Source of the DNA: Saccoglossus kowalevskii
Lineage: Eukaryota > Hemichordata > Enteropneusta > Harrimaniidae
Length of the DNA: 64,000 nt
Reading direction: 5' to 3'
NCBI RefSeq assembly: GCF_000003605.2
Contig: NW_003130130.1
Span: 1 to 64,000 of the forward strand
The notes under the pieces were generated by a model. That model was not told where the DNA came from, did no database searches, and was given only the letters and a program-made list of their open reading frames with translations. Within the stretch, counting starts at the first letter, position 1. Each line of letters starts with the position of its first letter. Made by a program: the position numbers and the translations under genes. Positions 12,501 through 25,430 of this stretch are shown piece after piece.

Positions 12501-14880
12501 CTGGTTCACATGTCATTGTATACACCCAAGTCTTCTCTGGATACACTGGCTCACACGTCATTGTATACACCCCAGTCTGCTCTGGATACACTGGTTCACT
12601 TGTTATTGTATACACCCCAGTCTGCACTGGATACACTGGTTGACATGTCATTCTATGCATCCCAGTCTGCTCTGGATACACTGGTTCACTTGTTATTGTA
12701 TACACCCCAGTCTGCTCTGGATACACTGGTTCACATGTTATTGTATACACCCAAGTCTGCTCTGGGTACACTGGTTCACTTGTTATTGTATACATCCCAG
12801 TCTGCTCTGGATACACTGGCTCACACGTCATTGTATACACCCCAGTCTGCTCTGGATACACTGGTTCACATGTTATTGTATACACCCAAGTCTGCTCTGG
12901 GTACACTGGTTCACTTGTTATTGTATACATCCCAGTCTGCTCTGGATACACTGGCTCACACGTCATTGTATACACCCCAATCTGCTCTGGTTCACTTGTC
13001 ATTGTATACACCCCAGTCTGCTCTGGACACACTGGTTCACTTGTTATTGTATACACCCCAGTCTGCTCTGGATACACTGGCTCACATGTCACCGTATACA
13101 CCCCAGTCTGCTCTGGGTACACTGGTTCACTTGTTATTGTATACACCCCAGTCTGCACTGGATACACTGGTTGACATGTCATTCTATGCATCCCAGTCTG
13201 CTCTGGATACACTGGTTCACTTGCTATTGTACACCCCAGTCTGCTCTGGATACACTGGTTCACTTGTTATTGTATACATCCCAGTCTGCTCTGGGTACAC
13301 TGGTTGACATGTCATTCTATGCATCCCAGTCTGCTCTGGGTACACTGGTTCACTTGTTATTGTATACACCCCAGTCTGCACTGGATACACTGGTTCACTT
13401 GTTATTGTATATACCCAAGTCTGCTGTGGATACACTGGTTCACTTGTTATTGTATACACCCCAGTCTGCTCTGGGTACACTGGTTCACTTGTTATTGTAT
13501 ACACCCCAGTCTGCTCTGGATACACTGGTTCACATGTTATTGTACACACCCCTGTCTGCTCTGGACACACTGGTTCACTTGTTATTGTATACACCCCTGT
13601 CTGCTCTGGACACACTGGTTCACTTGTTATTGTATACACCCCAGTCTGCTCTGGGTACACTGGCTCACAAGTCATTGTATACACCCAAGTCTGCTCTGGG
13701 TACACTGGTTCACATGTCATTGTATACACCCAAGTCTTCTCTGGATACACTGGCTCACATGTTATAGTGTACACATCAGTCTGCTCTGGATACACTGGTT
13801 CACATATTATTGTATACACCCCAGTCTGCTCTGGATACACTGGTTCACATGTTATTGTACACACCCCTGTCTGCTCTGGACACACTGGTTCACTTGTTAT
13901 TGTATACACCCCTGTCTGCTCTGGACACACTGGTTCACTTGTTATTGTATACACCCCAGTCTGCTCTGGGTACACTGGCTCACAAGTCATTGTATACACC
14001 CAAGTCTGCTCTGGGTATACTGGTTCACATGTCATTGTATACACCCCAGTCTGCTCTGGACACACTGGTTCACTTGTTAGTGTATACACCCCAGTCTGCA
14101 CTGGATACACTGGTTGACATGTCATTCTATGCATCCCAGTCTGCTCTGGATACACTGGTTCACTTGTTATTGTATACACCCCAGTCTGCTCTTTATACAC
14201 TGGTTCACATGTTATTGTATACACCCAAGTCTGCTCTGGGTACACTGGTTCACTTGTTATTGTATACATCCCAGTCTGCTCTGGATACACTGGCTCACAC
14301 GTCATTGTATACACCCCAGTCTGCTCTGGATACACTGGTTCACATGTTATTGTATACACCCAAGTCTGCTCTGGGTACACTGGTTCACTTGTTATTGTAT
14401 ACATCCCAGTCTGCTCCGGATACACTGGCTCACACGTCATTGTATACACCCCAATCTGCTCTGGTTCACTTGTCATTGTAAACACCCCAGTCTGCTCTGG
14501 ACACACTGGTTCACTTGTTATTGTATACACCCCAGTCTGCTCTGGATACACTGGCTCACATGTCACCGTATACACCCCAGTCTGCTCTGGGTACACTGGT
14601 TCACTTGTTATTGTATACACCCCAGTCTGCACTGGATACACTGGTTGACATGTCATTCTATGCATCCCAGTCTGTTCTGGATACACTGGTTCACTTGTTA
14701 TTGTACACCCCAGTCTGCTCTGGATACACTGGTTCACTTGTTATTGTATACATCCCAGTCTGCTCTGGGTACACTGGTTGACATGTCATTCTATGCATCC
14801 CAGTCTGCTCTGGGTACACTGGTTCACTTGTTATTGTATACACCCCAATCTGCACTGGATACACTGGTTGACATGTCATT
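12501..14880. repeat. Module C mosaic, second copy
   Basis: C-type units with two 36-bp short units (12,965-13,000 and 14,439-14,474), AAGTCTGCTGTGG near 13,417, GGCTCACAAGTC near 13,669 and 13,978, and one GTTATAGTGTACACATCAG unit near 13,760. The GACATAACATTG and CCCGCGTTTGG end units are absent. A two-base loss in TTGTACACCCC near 13,227 and 14,703 is shared with copies near 22,018, 40,443, 44,495, 46,928 and 61,107. Confidence 0.78.
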
Positions 14881-16390
14881 CTATGCATCCCAATCTGCTC
14901 TGGGTACTCTGGGTTCACATGTCATTGTATACACATCATCTGCTCTGGATACACTGGTTTTACTTGTTATTGTATACACCCCAGTCTGCTCTGGGTACAC
15001 TGGTTCACTTGTTATTGTATACACCCCAGTCTGCTCTGGACACACTGGTTCACATGTTATTGTACACACCCCTGTCTGCTCTGGACACACTGGTTCACTT
15101 GTTATTGTATACACCCCAGTCTGCTCTGGGTACACTGGTTCACATGTCATTGTATACACCCAAGTCTTCTCTGGATACACTGGCTCACACGTCATTGTAT
15201 ACACCCCAGCCTGCTCTGGACACACTGGTTCACTTGTTATTGTATACACCCCAGTCTGCTCTGGGTACACTGGTTCACTTGTTATTGTATACACCCCAGT
15301 CTGCACTGGATACACTGGTTGACATGTCATTCCATGCATCCCAGTCTGCTCTGGATACACTGGTTCACTTGTTATTGTATACACCCCAGTCTGCTCTGGA
15401 TACACTGGTTCACATGTCATTGTATACACCCCAGTCTGCTCTGGGTACACTGGTTCACTTGTTATTGTATACACCCAAGCCTGCTCTGGATACACTGGCT
15501 CACATCTCATTGTATACACCCGTGTCAGCTCTGGATACACTGGTTGAAATGTCATTCTATGCACCCCAGTCTGCTCTAGATACACTGGTCCACATGTTAT
15601 TGTATACACCCCAGTCTACTCTGGATACACTGGTTCACATGTCATTGTATACACCCCAGTCTGCTCTGGTTACACTGGTTCACTTGTTATTGTATACACC
15701 CCAGTCTGCACTGGATACACTGGTTCACTTGTTATTGTATACACCCCAGTCTGCTCTTGGTACTCTGGTTCACTTGTTATTGTATACACCCCAGTCTGCT
15801 CTGGATACACTGGTTCACTTGTTATTGTATACACCCCAGTCTGCTCTGGGTACACTGGTTCACTTGTTATTGTATACACCCCAGTCTACTCTGGATACAC
15901 TGGTCCACATGTCATTGTATACACCCCAGTCTGCTCTGGTTACACTGGTTCACTTGTTATTGTATACACCCCAGTCTGCACTGGATACACTGGTTCACTT
16001 GTTATTGTATACACCCCAGTCTGCTCTTGGTACACTGGTTCACTTGTTATTGTATACACCCCAGTCTGCTCTGGATACACTGGTTCACTTGTTATTGTAT
16101 ACACCCCAGTCTGCTCTGGGTACACTGGTTCACTTGTTATTGTATACACCCCAGTCTGCTCTGGACACACTGGTCACATGTTATTGTACACACCCCTGTC
16201 TGCTCTGGACACACTGGTTCACTTGTTATTGTATACACCCCAGTCTGCTCTGGGTACACTGGTTCACATGTCATTGTATACACCCAAGTCTTCTCTGGAT
16301 ACACTGGCTCACACGTCATTGTATACACCCCAGTCTGCTCTGGACACACTGGTTCACATGTTATTGTATACACCCAAGTCTGCTCTGGGT
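14881..16390. repeat. Module A copies after an irregular junction
   Basis: An irregular stretch at 14,901-14,965 carries CTGGGTTCACATG, an ACATCATCTGC unit and GGTTTTACTTG. Regular A units follow, with CTGGTTACAC near 15,668 and 15,938. These two starts are only 270 bp (6 units) apart, so the first copy is truncated. Near 16,173 CTGGTCACATG has lost two bases. Confidence 0.77.
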
Positions 16391-16690
16391 ACACTGGTTC
16401 ACATGTTATAGTGTGCACCCAAGCCTGCTCTGGATACACTGGCTCACATGTCATTGTATACACCAAAGTCTGCTATGGATACACTGGCTCACATGTCATT
16501 GTATACACCCGAGTCTGCTCTGGATACACTGGTCCACATGTCATTGTATACACCCAAGTCTGCTGTGGATACACTGGCTCACATGTCATTCTATACACCC
16601 CAGTCTGCTCTGGATACACTGGCTCACATGTTATTGTATACACATCAGTCTGCTCTTGATACACTGGTTCACATGTCATTGTATACACCC
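16391..16690. repeat. Short module B
   Basis: GTTATAGTGTGCACC near 16,405 is followed by CAAAGTCTGCTATGG, GGTCCACATG and the CTGCTGTGG unit. It then jumps to an ACATCAGTCTGC unit near 16,643, skipping the middle of module B. Confidence 0.75.
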
Positions 16691-17480
16691 CAGTCTGCTC
16701 TGGTTACACTGGTTCACTTGTTATTGTATACACCCCAGTCTGCACTGGATACACTGGTTCACTTGTTATTGTATACACCCCAGTCTGCTCTTGGTACACT
16801 GGTTCACTTGTTATTGTATACACCCCTGTCTGCTCTGGATACACTGGTTCACTTGTTATTGTATACACCCCAGTCTGCTCTGGATACACTGGTTCACTTG
16901 TTATTGTATACACCCCAGTCTGCTCTGGGTCCACTGGTTCACTTGTTATTGTATACACCCCAGTCTGCTCTGGACACACTGGTTCACATGTTATTGTACA
17001 CACCCCTGTCTGCTCTGGACACACTGGTTCACTTGTTATTGTATACACCCCAGTCTGTTCTGGGTACACTGGTTCGCATGTCATTGTATGCACCCAAATC
17101 GTCTCTGGATACACTGGCTCACACGTCATTGTATACACCCCAGTCTGCTCTGGACACACTGGTTCACTTGTTATTGTATACACCCCAGTCTGCACTGGAT
17201 ACACTGGTTGACATGTCATGCCATGCATCCCAGTCTGCTCTGGATACACTGGTTCACTTGTTATTGTATACACCCCAGTCTGCTCTGGATACACTGGTTC
17301 ACATGTCATTGTATACACCCCAGTCTGCTCTGGGTACACTGGTTCACTTGTTATTGTATACACCCCAGTCTGCTCTGGATACACTGGTTCACATGTTATT
17401 GTACACACCCCTGTCTGCTCTGGACACACTGGTTCACATGTTATTGTATACACCCCTGTCTGCTCTGGATACACTGGTTG
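16691..17480. repeat. Module A copy with private substitutions
   Basis: It starts with CTGGTTACAC at 16,700. Private or near-private variants are GGGTCCACTGG at 16,927, GGTTCGCATG near 17,073, GTATGCACCC near 17,087, AAATCGTCTCTGG near 17,096 and CATGCCATGCATCCC near 17,217. Several recur in the copy at 20,461-21,290, which is one unit longer. Confidence 0.82.
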
Positions 17481-18170
17481 ACATAACATTGTATTCACCC
17501 AAGTCTGCTCTGGATACACTGGCTCACAAGTCATTGTATACTCCCGCGTTTGGTCTGGATACACTGGCTCACATGTCATTGTATACACCCCTGTCTGCTC
17601 TGGACACACTGGTTCACATGTTATTGTATACACCCAAGTCTGCTCTGGGTACACTCGTTCACATGTTATTGTATACACCCAAGTCTGCTCTGGGTACACT
17701 GGTTCACATGTTATAGTGTGCACCCAAGCCTGCTCTGGATACACTGGCTCACATGTCATTGTATACACCAAAGTCTGCTATGGATACACTGGCTCACATG
17801 TCATTGTATACACCCGAGTCTGCTCTAGATACACTGGTCCACATGTCATTGTATACACCCAAGTCTGCTCTGGATACACTGGCTCACATGTCATTGTATA
17901 CACCCGAGTCTGCTCTGGATACACTGGCTCACATGTCATTGTATACACCCGAGTCTGCTCTGGATACACTGGTTGAAATGTCATTCTCTGCACCCCAGTC
18001 TGCTGTGGATACACTGGCTCACATGTCATTGTATACACCAAAGTCTGCTCTGGATACACTGGTTCATATGTTATTGTATACACCCCTGTCTGCTCTGGAC
18101 ACACTGTTTGACATGTCATTCTATGCACCCCAGTCTGCTCTGGGTACTCTGGTTCACATGTCATTGTATA
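17481..18170. repeat. C-end units followed by module B
   Basis: GACATAACATTG near 17,480 and CCCGCGTTTGG near 17,543 form the C end. The B sequence follows from GTTATAGTGTGCACC near 17,710 through CAAAGTCTGCTATGG, GGTCCACATG, two CCCGAGTCTG units, GGTTGAAATG near 17,970, GGTTCATATG and CTGTTTGACATG near 18,105. This preserves the usual C to B order. Confidence 0.8.
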
Positions 18171-20110
18171 CACGTCAGTCTGCTCTGGATACACTGGTTT
18201 ACTTGTTATTGTATACACCCCAGTCTGCTCTGGATGCACTGGCTCACACGTCATTGTATACACCCCAATCTGCTCTGGTTCACTTGTCATTGTATACACC
18301 CCAGTCTGCTCTGGACACACTGGTTCACTTGTTATTGTATACACCGCAGTCTGCTCTGGATACACTGGCTCACATGTCACTGTATACACCCCAGTCTGCT
18401 CTGAGGACACTGGTTCACTTGTTATTGTATACACCCCAGTCTGCTCTGGATACACTGGTTCACATGTTATTGTACACACCCCTGCCTGCTCTGGACACAC
18501 TGGTTCACTTGTTATTGTATTCACCCCTGTCTGCTCTGGACACACTGGTTCACTTGTTATTGTATACACCCCAGTCTGCTCTGGGTACACTGGCTCACAA
18601 GTCATTGTATACACCCAAGTCTGCTCTGGGTACACTGGTTCACATGTCATTGTATACACCCAAGACTTCTCTGGATACACTGGCTCACATGTTATAGTGT
18701 ACACATCAGGCTGCTCTGGATACACTGGTTCACATGTTATTGTATTCACCAAAGTCTGCTCTGGACACACTGGTTCACATGTCATTGTATACACCCAAGT
18801 CTTCTCTGGATACACTGGTTCACATGTTATTGTACACACCCCTGTCTGCTCTGGACTCACTGGTTCACATGTTATTGTATACACCCCTGTCTGCTCTGGA
18901 TACACTGGTTGACATAACATTGTATTCACCCAAGTCTGCTCTGGATACACTGGCTCACAAGTCATTGTATACTCCCGCGTTTGGTCTGGATACACTGGCT
19001 CACATGTCATTGTATACACCCATGTCTGCTCTGGACACACTGGTTCACATGTTATTGTATACACCCAAGTCTGCTCTGGGTACACTGGTTCACATGTTAT
19101 TGTATACACTCAAGTCTGCTCTGGGTACACTGGTTCACATGTTATAGTGTGCACCCAAGCCTGCTCTGGATACACTGGCTCACATTTCATTGTATACACC
19201 AAAGTCTGCTATGGATACACTGGCTCACATGTCATTGTATACACCCGAGTCTGCTCTGGATACACTGGTTGACATGTCATTCTATGCATCCCAGTCTGCT
19301 CTGGATACACTGGTTCACTTGTTATTGTATACCCCCCAGTCTGCTCTGGATACACTGGTTCACTTGTTATTGTATACATCCCAGTCTGCTCTGGGTACAC
19401 TGGTTGACATGTCATTCTATGCATCCCAGTCTGCTCTGGGTACAGTGGCTCACATGTCATTGTACACACCCCAGTCTGCTCTGAGGACACTGGTTCACTT
19501 GTTATTGTATATACCCAAGTCTGCTGTGGATACACTGGTTCACTTGTTATTGTATACACCCCAGTCTGCTCTGGGTACACTGGCTCACAAGTCATTGTAT
19601 ACACCCAAGTCTGCTCTGGGTACACTGGTTCACATGTCATTGTATACACCCAAGTCTTCTCTGGATACACTGGCTCACATGTTATAGTGTACACATCAGG
19701 CTGCTCTGGATACACTGATTCACATGTTATTGTATTCACCCCTGTCTGCTCTGGACACACTGGTTCACTTGTTATTGTATACACCCCAGTCTGCTCTGGG
19801 TACACTGGCTCACAAGTCATTGTATACACCCAAGTCTGCTCTGGGTACACTGGTTCACATGTCATTGTATACACCCAAGTCTTCTCTGGATACACTGGCT
19901 CACATGTTATAGTGTACACATCAGGCTGCTCTGGATACACTGGTTCACATGTTATTGTATTCACCCCTGTCTGCTCTGGACACACTGGTTCACATGTTAT
20001 TGTATACACCCCTGTCTGCTCTGGATACACTGGTTGACATAACATTGTATTCACCCAAGTCTGCTCTGGATACACTGGCTCACAAGTCATTGTATACTCC
20101 CGCGTTTGGT
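18171..20110. repeat. Module C tract with an embedded short B
   Basis: Markers are the 36-bp short unit 18,253-18,288, CTGAGGACACTGG near 18,400 and 19,481, GTGTACACATCAG units near 18,690, 19,688 and 19,913, GACATAACATTG near 18,910 and 20,035, and CCCGCGTTTGG near 18,973 and 20,099. A short B signature (GTTATAGTGTGCACC at 19,141, then CTGCTATGG) is embedded. The unit group starting at 19,681 repeats at 19,906 (225 bp, 5 units). Confidence 0.78.
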
Positions 20111-20460
20111 CTGGATACACTGGCTCACATGTCATTGTATACACCCCTGTCTGTTCTGGACACACTGGTTCACTTGTCATTGTATACACCCAAGTCTGCT
20201 GTGGATACACTGGTTCACATGTTATTGTATACACCCAAGTCTGCTCTGGGTACAGCGGTTCACATGTTATTGTATACACCAAAGTCGGCTCTGGATACAC
20301 TGGTTCATATGTTATTGTATACACCCCTGTCTGCTCTGGACACACTGTTTGACATGTCATTCTATGCACCCCAGTCTGCTCTGGGTACTCTGGTTCACAT
20401 GTCATTGTATACACATCAGTCTGCTCTGGATACACTGGTTCACATGTCATTGTATACACC
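20111..20460. repeat. Terminal part of module B
   Basis: The units GTACAGCGG near 20,246, AAGTCGGCTCTGG near 20,282, GGTTCATATG, CTGTTTGACATG near 20,345, GGGTACTCTGG and ACATCAGTCTGC appear in the usual order of the end of module B, without the GTGTGCACC start. Module A follows. Confidence 0.75.
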
Positions 20461-21290
20461 CCAGTCTGCTCTGGTTACACTGGTTCACTTGTTATTGTAT
20501 ACACCCCAGTCTGCACTGGATACACTGGTTCACTTGTTATTGTATACACCCCAGTCTGCTCTTGGTACACTGGTTCACTTGTTATTGTATACACCCCTGT
20601 CTGCTCTGGATACACTGGTTCACTTGTTATTGTATACACCCCAGTCTGCTCTGGATACACTGGTTCACTTGTTATTGTATACACCCCAGTCTGCTCTGGG
20701 TCCACTGGTTCACTTGTTATTGTATACACCCCAGTCTGCTCTGGACACACTGGTTCACATGTTATTGTACACACCCCTGTCTGCTCTGGACACACTGGTT
20801 CACTTGTTATTGTATACACCCCAGTCTGTTCTGGGTACACTGGTTCACATGTCATTGTATACACCCAAATCTTCTCTGGATACACTGGCTCACACGTCAT
20901 TGTATACACCCCAGTCTGCTCTGGACACACTGGTTCACTTGTTATTGTATACACCCCAGTCTGCTCTGGGTACACTGGTTCACTTGTTATTGTATACACC
21001 CCAGTCTGCACTGGATACACTGGTTGACATGTCATGCCATGCATCCCAGTCTGCTCTGGATACACTGGTTCACTTGTTATTGTATACACCCCAGTCTGCT
21101 CTGGATACACTGGTTCACATGTCATTGTATACACCCCAGTCTGCTCTGGGTACACTGGTTCACTTGTTATTGTATACACCCCAGTCTGCTCTGGATACAC
21201 TGGTTCACATGTTATTGTACACACCCCTGTCTGCTCTGGACACACTGGTTCACATGTTATTGTATACACCCCTGTCTGCTCTGGATACAC
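20461..21290. repeat. Module A copy, paralogue of 16,691-17,480
   Basis: CTGGTTACAC is at 20,471. It shares GGGTCCACTGG (20,698), AAATCTTCTCTGG, CATGCCATGCATCCC (21,034) and, just downstream, CACTCGTTCACATG (near 21,468) with the copy 3.8 kb upstream. It has one extra unit near 20,960, which changes the offset from 3,771 to 3,816. Confidence 0.85.
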
Positions 21291-21700
21291 TGGTTGACAT
21301 AACATTGTATTCACCCAAGTCTGCTCTGGATACACTGGCTCACAAGTCATTGTATACTCCCGCATTTGGTCTGGATACACTGGCTCACATGTCATTGTAT
21401 ACACCCCTGTCTGCTCTGGACACACTGGTTCACATGTTATTGTATACACCCAAGTCTGCTCTGGGTACACTCGTTCACATGTTATTGTATACACCCAAGT
21501 CTGCTCTGGGTACACTTGTTCACATGTTATAGTGTGCACCCAAGCCTGCTCTGGATACACTGGCTCACATGTCATTGTATACACCAAAGTCTGCTATGGA
21601 TACACTGGCTCACATGTCATTGTATACACGCGAGTCTGCTCTGGATACACTTGTCCACATGTCATTGTATACACCCAAGTCTGCTCTGGGTACACTGGTT
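21291..21700. repeat. C-end units and short module B
   Basis: GACATAACATTG near 21,297 is followed by CCCGCATTTGG at 21,359, a CpG-to-CpA version of the usual CCCGCGTTTGG. Then come CACTCGTTCACATG, GTTATAGTGTGCACC near 21,526, CAAAGTCTGCTATGG and an ACGCGAGTCTGC unit near 21,628 that recurs near 60,720. Confidence 0.8.
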
Positions 21701-22380
21701 CACTTGTTATTGTATACATCCCAGTCTGCTCCGGATACACTGGCTCACACGTCATTGTATACACCCCAATCTGCTCTGGTTCACTTGTCATTGTATACAC
21801 CCCAGTCTGCTCTGGACACACTGGTTCACTTGTTATTGTATACACCCCAGTCTGCTCTGGATACACTGGCTCACATGTCACCGTATACACCCCAGTCTGC
21901 TCTGGGTACACTGGTTCACTTGTTATTGTATACACCCCCAGTCTGCACTGGATACACTGGTTGACATGTCATTCTATGCATCCCAGTCTGCTCTGAATAC
22001 ACTGGTTCACTTGTTATTGTACACCCCAGTCTGCTCTGGATACACTGGTTCACTTGTTATTGTATACATCCCAGTCTGCTCTGGGTACACTGGTTGACAT
22101 GTCATTCTATGCATCCCAGTCTGCTCTGGGTACACTGGCTCACATGTCATTGTACACACCCCAGTCTGCTCTGAGGACACTGGTTCACTTGTTATTGTAT
22201 ATACGCCAGTCTGCTCTGGGTACACTGGTTCACTTGTTATTGTATACACCCCAGTCTGCTCTGGATACACTGGTTCACATGTTATTGTACACACCCCTGT
22301 CTGCTCTGGACACACTGGTTCACTTGTTATTGTATACACCCCTGTCTGCTCTGGACACACTGGTTCACTTGTTATTGTAT
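21701..22380. repeat. Short module C
   Basis: A TCCGGATAC unit near 21,731, the 36-bp short unit 21,754-21,789, CATGTCACCGTATAC near 21,877, the two-base-loss unit near 22,018, CTGAGGACACTGG near 22,170 and a TATATACGCCAG unit near 22,200. The C end is missing and module A-type units follow. Confidence 0.78.
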
Positions 22381-24290
22381 ACACCCCAGTCTGCACTGGA
22401 TACACTGGTTCACTTGTTATTGTATACACCCCAGTCTGCTCTTGGTACACTGGTTCACTTGTTATTGTATACACCCCAGTCTGCTCTGGATACACTGGTT
22501 CACTTGTTATTGTATACACCCCAGTCTGCTCTGGGTACACTGGTTCACTTGTTATTGTATACACCCCAGTCTGCTCTGGACACACTGGTTCACATGTTAT
22601 TGTACACACCCCTGTCTGCTCTGGACACACTGGTTCACTTGTTATTGTATACACCCCAGTCTGCTCTGGGTACACTGGTTCACATGTCATTGTATACACC
22701 CAAGTCTTCTCTGGATACACTGGCTCACACGTCATTGTATACACCCCAGTCTGCTCTGGACACACTGGTTCACATGTTATTGTATACACCCAAGTCTGCT
22801 CTGGGTACACTGGTTCACATGTTATAGTGTGCACCCAAGCCTGCTCTGGATTCACTGGCTCACATGTCATTGTATACACCAAAGTCTGCTATGGATACAC
22901 TGGCTCACATGTCATTGTATACACCCGAGTCTGCTCTGGATACACTGGTCCACATGTCATTGTATACACCCAAGTCTGCTGTGGATACACTGGCTCACAT
23001 GTCATTGTATACACCAAAGTCTGCTCTGGATACACTGGCTCACATGTCATTGTATACACCCGAGTCTGCTCTGGATACACTGGTTGAAATGTCATTCTAT
23101 GCACCCCAGTCTGCTGTGGATACACTGGCTCACATGTCATCGTATACACCCAAGTCTGCTCTGGGTACAGCGGTTCACATGTTATTGTATACACCAAAGT
23201 CGGCTCTGGATACACTGGTTCATATGTTATTGTATACACCCCTGTCTGCTCTGGACACACTGTTTGACATGTCATTCTATGCACCCCAGTCTGCTCTGGG
23301 TACTCTGGTTCACATGTCATTGTATACACATCAGTCTGCTCTGGATACACTGGTTCACATGTCATTGTATACACCCCAGTCTGCTCTGGTTACACTGGTT
23401 CACTTGTTATTGTATACACCCCAGTCTGCACTGGATACACTGGTTCACTTGTTATTGTATACACCCCAGTCTGCTCTTGGTACACTGGTTCACTTGTTAT
23501 TGTATACACCCCTGTCTGCTCTGGACACACTGGTTCACTTGTTATTGTATACACCCCAGTCTGCTCTGGGTACACTGGTTCACATGTCATTGTATACACC
23601 CAAGTCTTCTCTGGATACACTGGCTCACACGTCATTGTATACACCCCAGTCTGCTCTGGACACACTGGTTCACATGTTATTGTATACACCCAAGTCTGCT
23701 CTGGGTACACTGGATCACATGTTATAGTGTGCACCCAAGCCTGCTCTGGATACACTGGCTCACATGTCATTGTATACACCAAAGTCTGCTATGGATACAC
23801 TGGCTCACATGTCATTGTATACACCCGAGTCTGCTCTGGATACACTGGTCCACATGTCATTGTATACACCCAAGTCTGCTGTGGATACACTGGCTCACAT
23901 GTCATTGTATACACCAAAGTCTGCTCTGGATACACTGGCTCACATGTCATTGTATACACCCGAGTCTGCTCTGGATACACTGGTTGAAATGTCATTCTAT
24001 GCACCCCAGTCTGCTGTGGATACACTGGCTCACATGTCATCGTATACACCCAAGTCTGCTCTGGGTACAGCGGTTCACATGTTATTGTATACACCAAAGT
24101 CGGCTCTGGATACACTGGTTCATATGTTATTGTATACACCCCTGTCTGCTCTGGACACACTGTTTGACATGTCATTCTATGCACCCCAGTCTGCTCTGGG
24201 TACTCTGGTTCACATGTCATTGTATACACATCAGTCTGCTCTGGATACACTGGTTCACATGTCATTGTATACACCCCCAGTCTGCTCTGG
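22381..24290. repeat. Tandem pair of 900-bp A/B composites
   Basis: Partial A (CTCTTGGTACAC, TGTACACACCCCTG, AAGTCTTCTCTGG) and complete B form a 20-unit composite. GTTATAGTGTGCACC units lie 900 bp apart near 22,822 and 23,722. Both copies carry CATGTCATCGTATAC, GTACAGCGG and AAGTCGGCTCTGG. Confidence 0.85.
22606..24277. repeat. Near-identical 772-bp copies at 900-bp spacing
   Basis: Bases 22,606-23,377 match 23,506-24,277 with two mismatches: 22,814 (GGTTCAC against GGATCAC) and 22,852 (GGATTCACT against GGATACACT). The match ends at an extra C at 24,278. Part of the same segment (22,853-23,525) is also identical to 59,254-59,926. Confidence 0.92.
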
Positions 24291-25080
24291 TTACACTGGT
24301 TCACTTGTTTATTGTATACACCCCAGTCTGCACTGGATACACTGGTTCACTTGTTATTGTATACACCCCAGTCTGCTCTTGGTACACTGGTTCACTTGTT
24401 ATTGTATACACCCCTGTCTGCTCTGGATACACTGGTTCACTTGTTATTGTATACACCCCAGTCTGCTCTGGATACACTGGTTCACTTGTTATTGTATACA
24501 CCCCAGTCTGCTCTGGGTACACTGGTTCACTTGTTATTGTATACACCCCAGTCTGCTCTGGACACACTGGTAAACATGTTATTGTACACAAGCCTGTCTG
24601 TTCTGGACACATTGGTTCACTCGTTATTGTATACACCCCAGTCTGTTCTGGGTACACTGGTTCACATGTCATTGTATACACCCAAGTCTTCTCTGGATAC
24701 ACTGGCTCACACGTCATTGTATACACCCCAGTCTGCTCTGGACACACTGGTTCACTTGTTATTGTATACACCCCAGTCTGCTCTGGGTACACTGGTTCAC
24801 TTGTTATTGTATACACCCCAGTCTGCACTGGATACACTGGTTGACATGTCATTCCATGCATCCCAGTCTGCTCTGGATACACTGGTTCACTTGTTATTGT
24901 ATACACCCCAGTCTGCTCTGGATACACTGGTTCACATGTCATTGTATACACCCCAGTCTGCTCTGGGTACACTGGTTCACTTGTTATTGTATACACCCCA
25001 GTCTGCTCTGGATACACTGGCTCACTTGTTATTGTAAACACCCCAGTCTGCTCTGGATACACTGGTTCACTTGTTATTGT
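24291..25080. repeat. Module A copy with a local substitution cluster
   Basis: Module A order from CTGGTTACAC near 24,290. A single-base gain in TTGTTTATTG lies near 24,306. A dense group of changes lies at 24,570-24,625: GGTAAACATG, ACACAAGCCTG, CTGTTCTGGACACATTGG and CACTCGTTATTG. The rest of the copy is regular. Confidence 0.78.
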
Positions 25081-25430
25081 ATACACCCCAGTCTGCTCTG
25101 GGTACACCCCAGTCTGCTCTGGATACACTGGCTCACATGTCATTGTATACACCCCAGTCTGCTCTGGGTTCACTTGTTATTGTATACACCCCAGTCTGCA
25201 CTGGATACACTGGTTGACATGTCATTCCATGCATCCCAGACTGCTCTGGATACACTGGTTCACTTGTCATTGTATACACCCCCAGTCTGCTCTGGATACA
25301 CTAGTTGACATGTCATTCCATGCATCCCAGTCTGCTCTAGATACACTGGTTCACATGTTATTGTATACACCCCAGTCTGCTCTGGATACACTGGTTCACA
25401 TGTCATTGTATACACCCCAGTCTGCTCTGG
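25081..25430. repeat. Junction block J, copy 1
   Basis: Block J holds a 24-bp deletion that joins CTGGGTACAC directly to CCCAGTCTGC (near 25,101), then an 8-bp deletion giving CTCTGGGTTCACTTG (near 25,162), and the CCCAGACTGC variant near 25,236. The same trio occurs near 43,021, 44,960 and 47,395. This copy lacks the TGCATCCAAGTCTGC unit found in the other three and has an extra C near 25,280. Confidence 0.87.

Noticed and set aside
8504-12643. 1,379-codon forward open frame as a giant repeat protein
   Set aside because: Overlapping frames are equally long, no unique N- or C-terminal domain exists, and the frame is a by-product of a 45-bp unit without stops.
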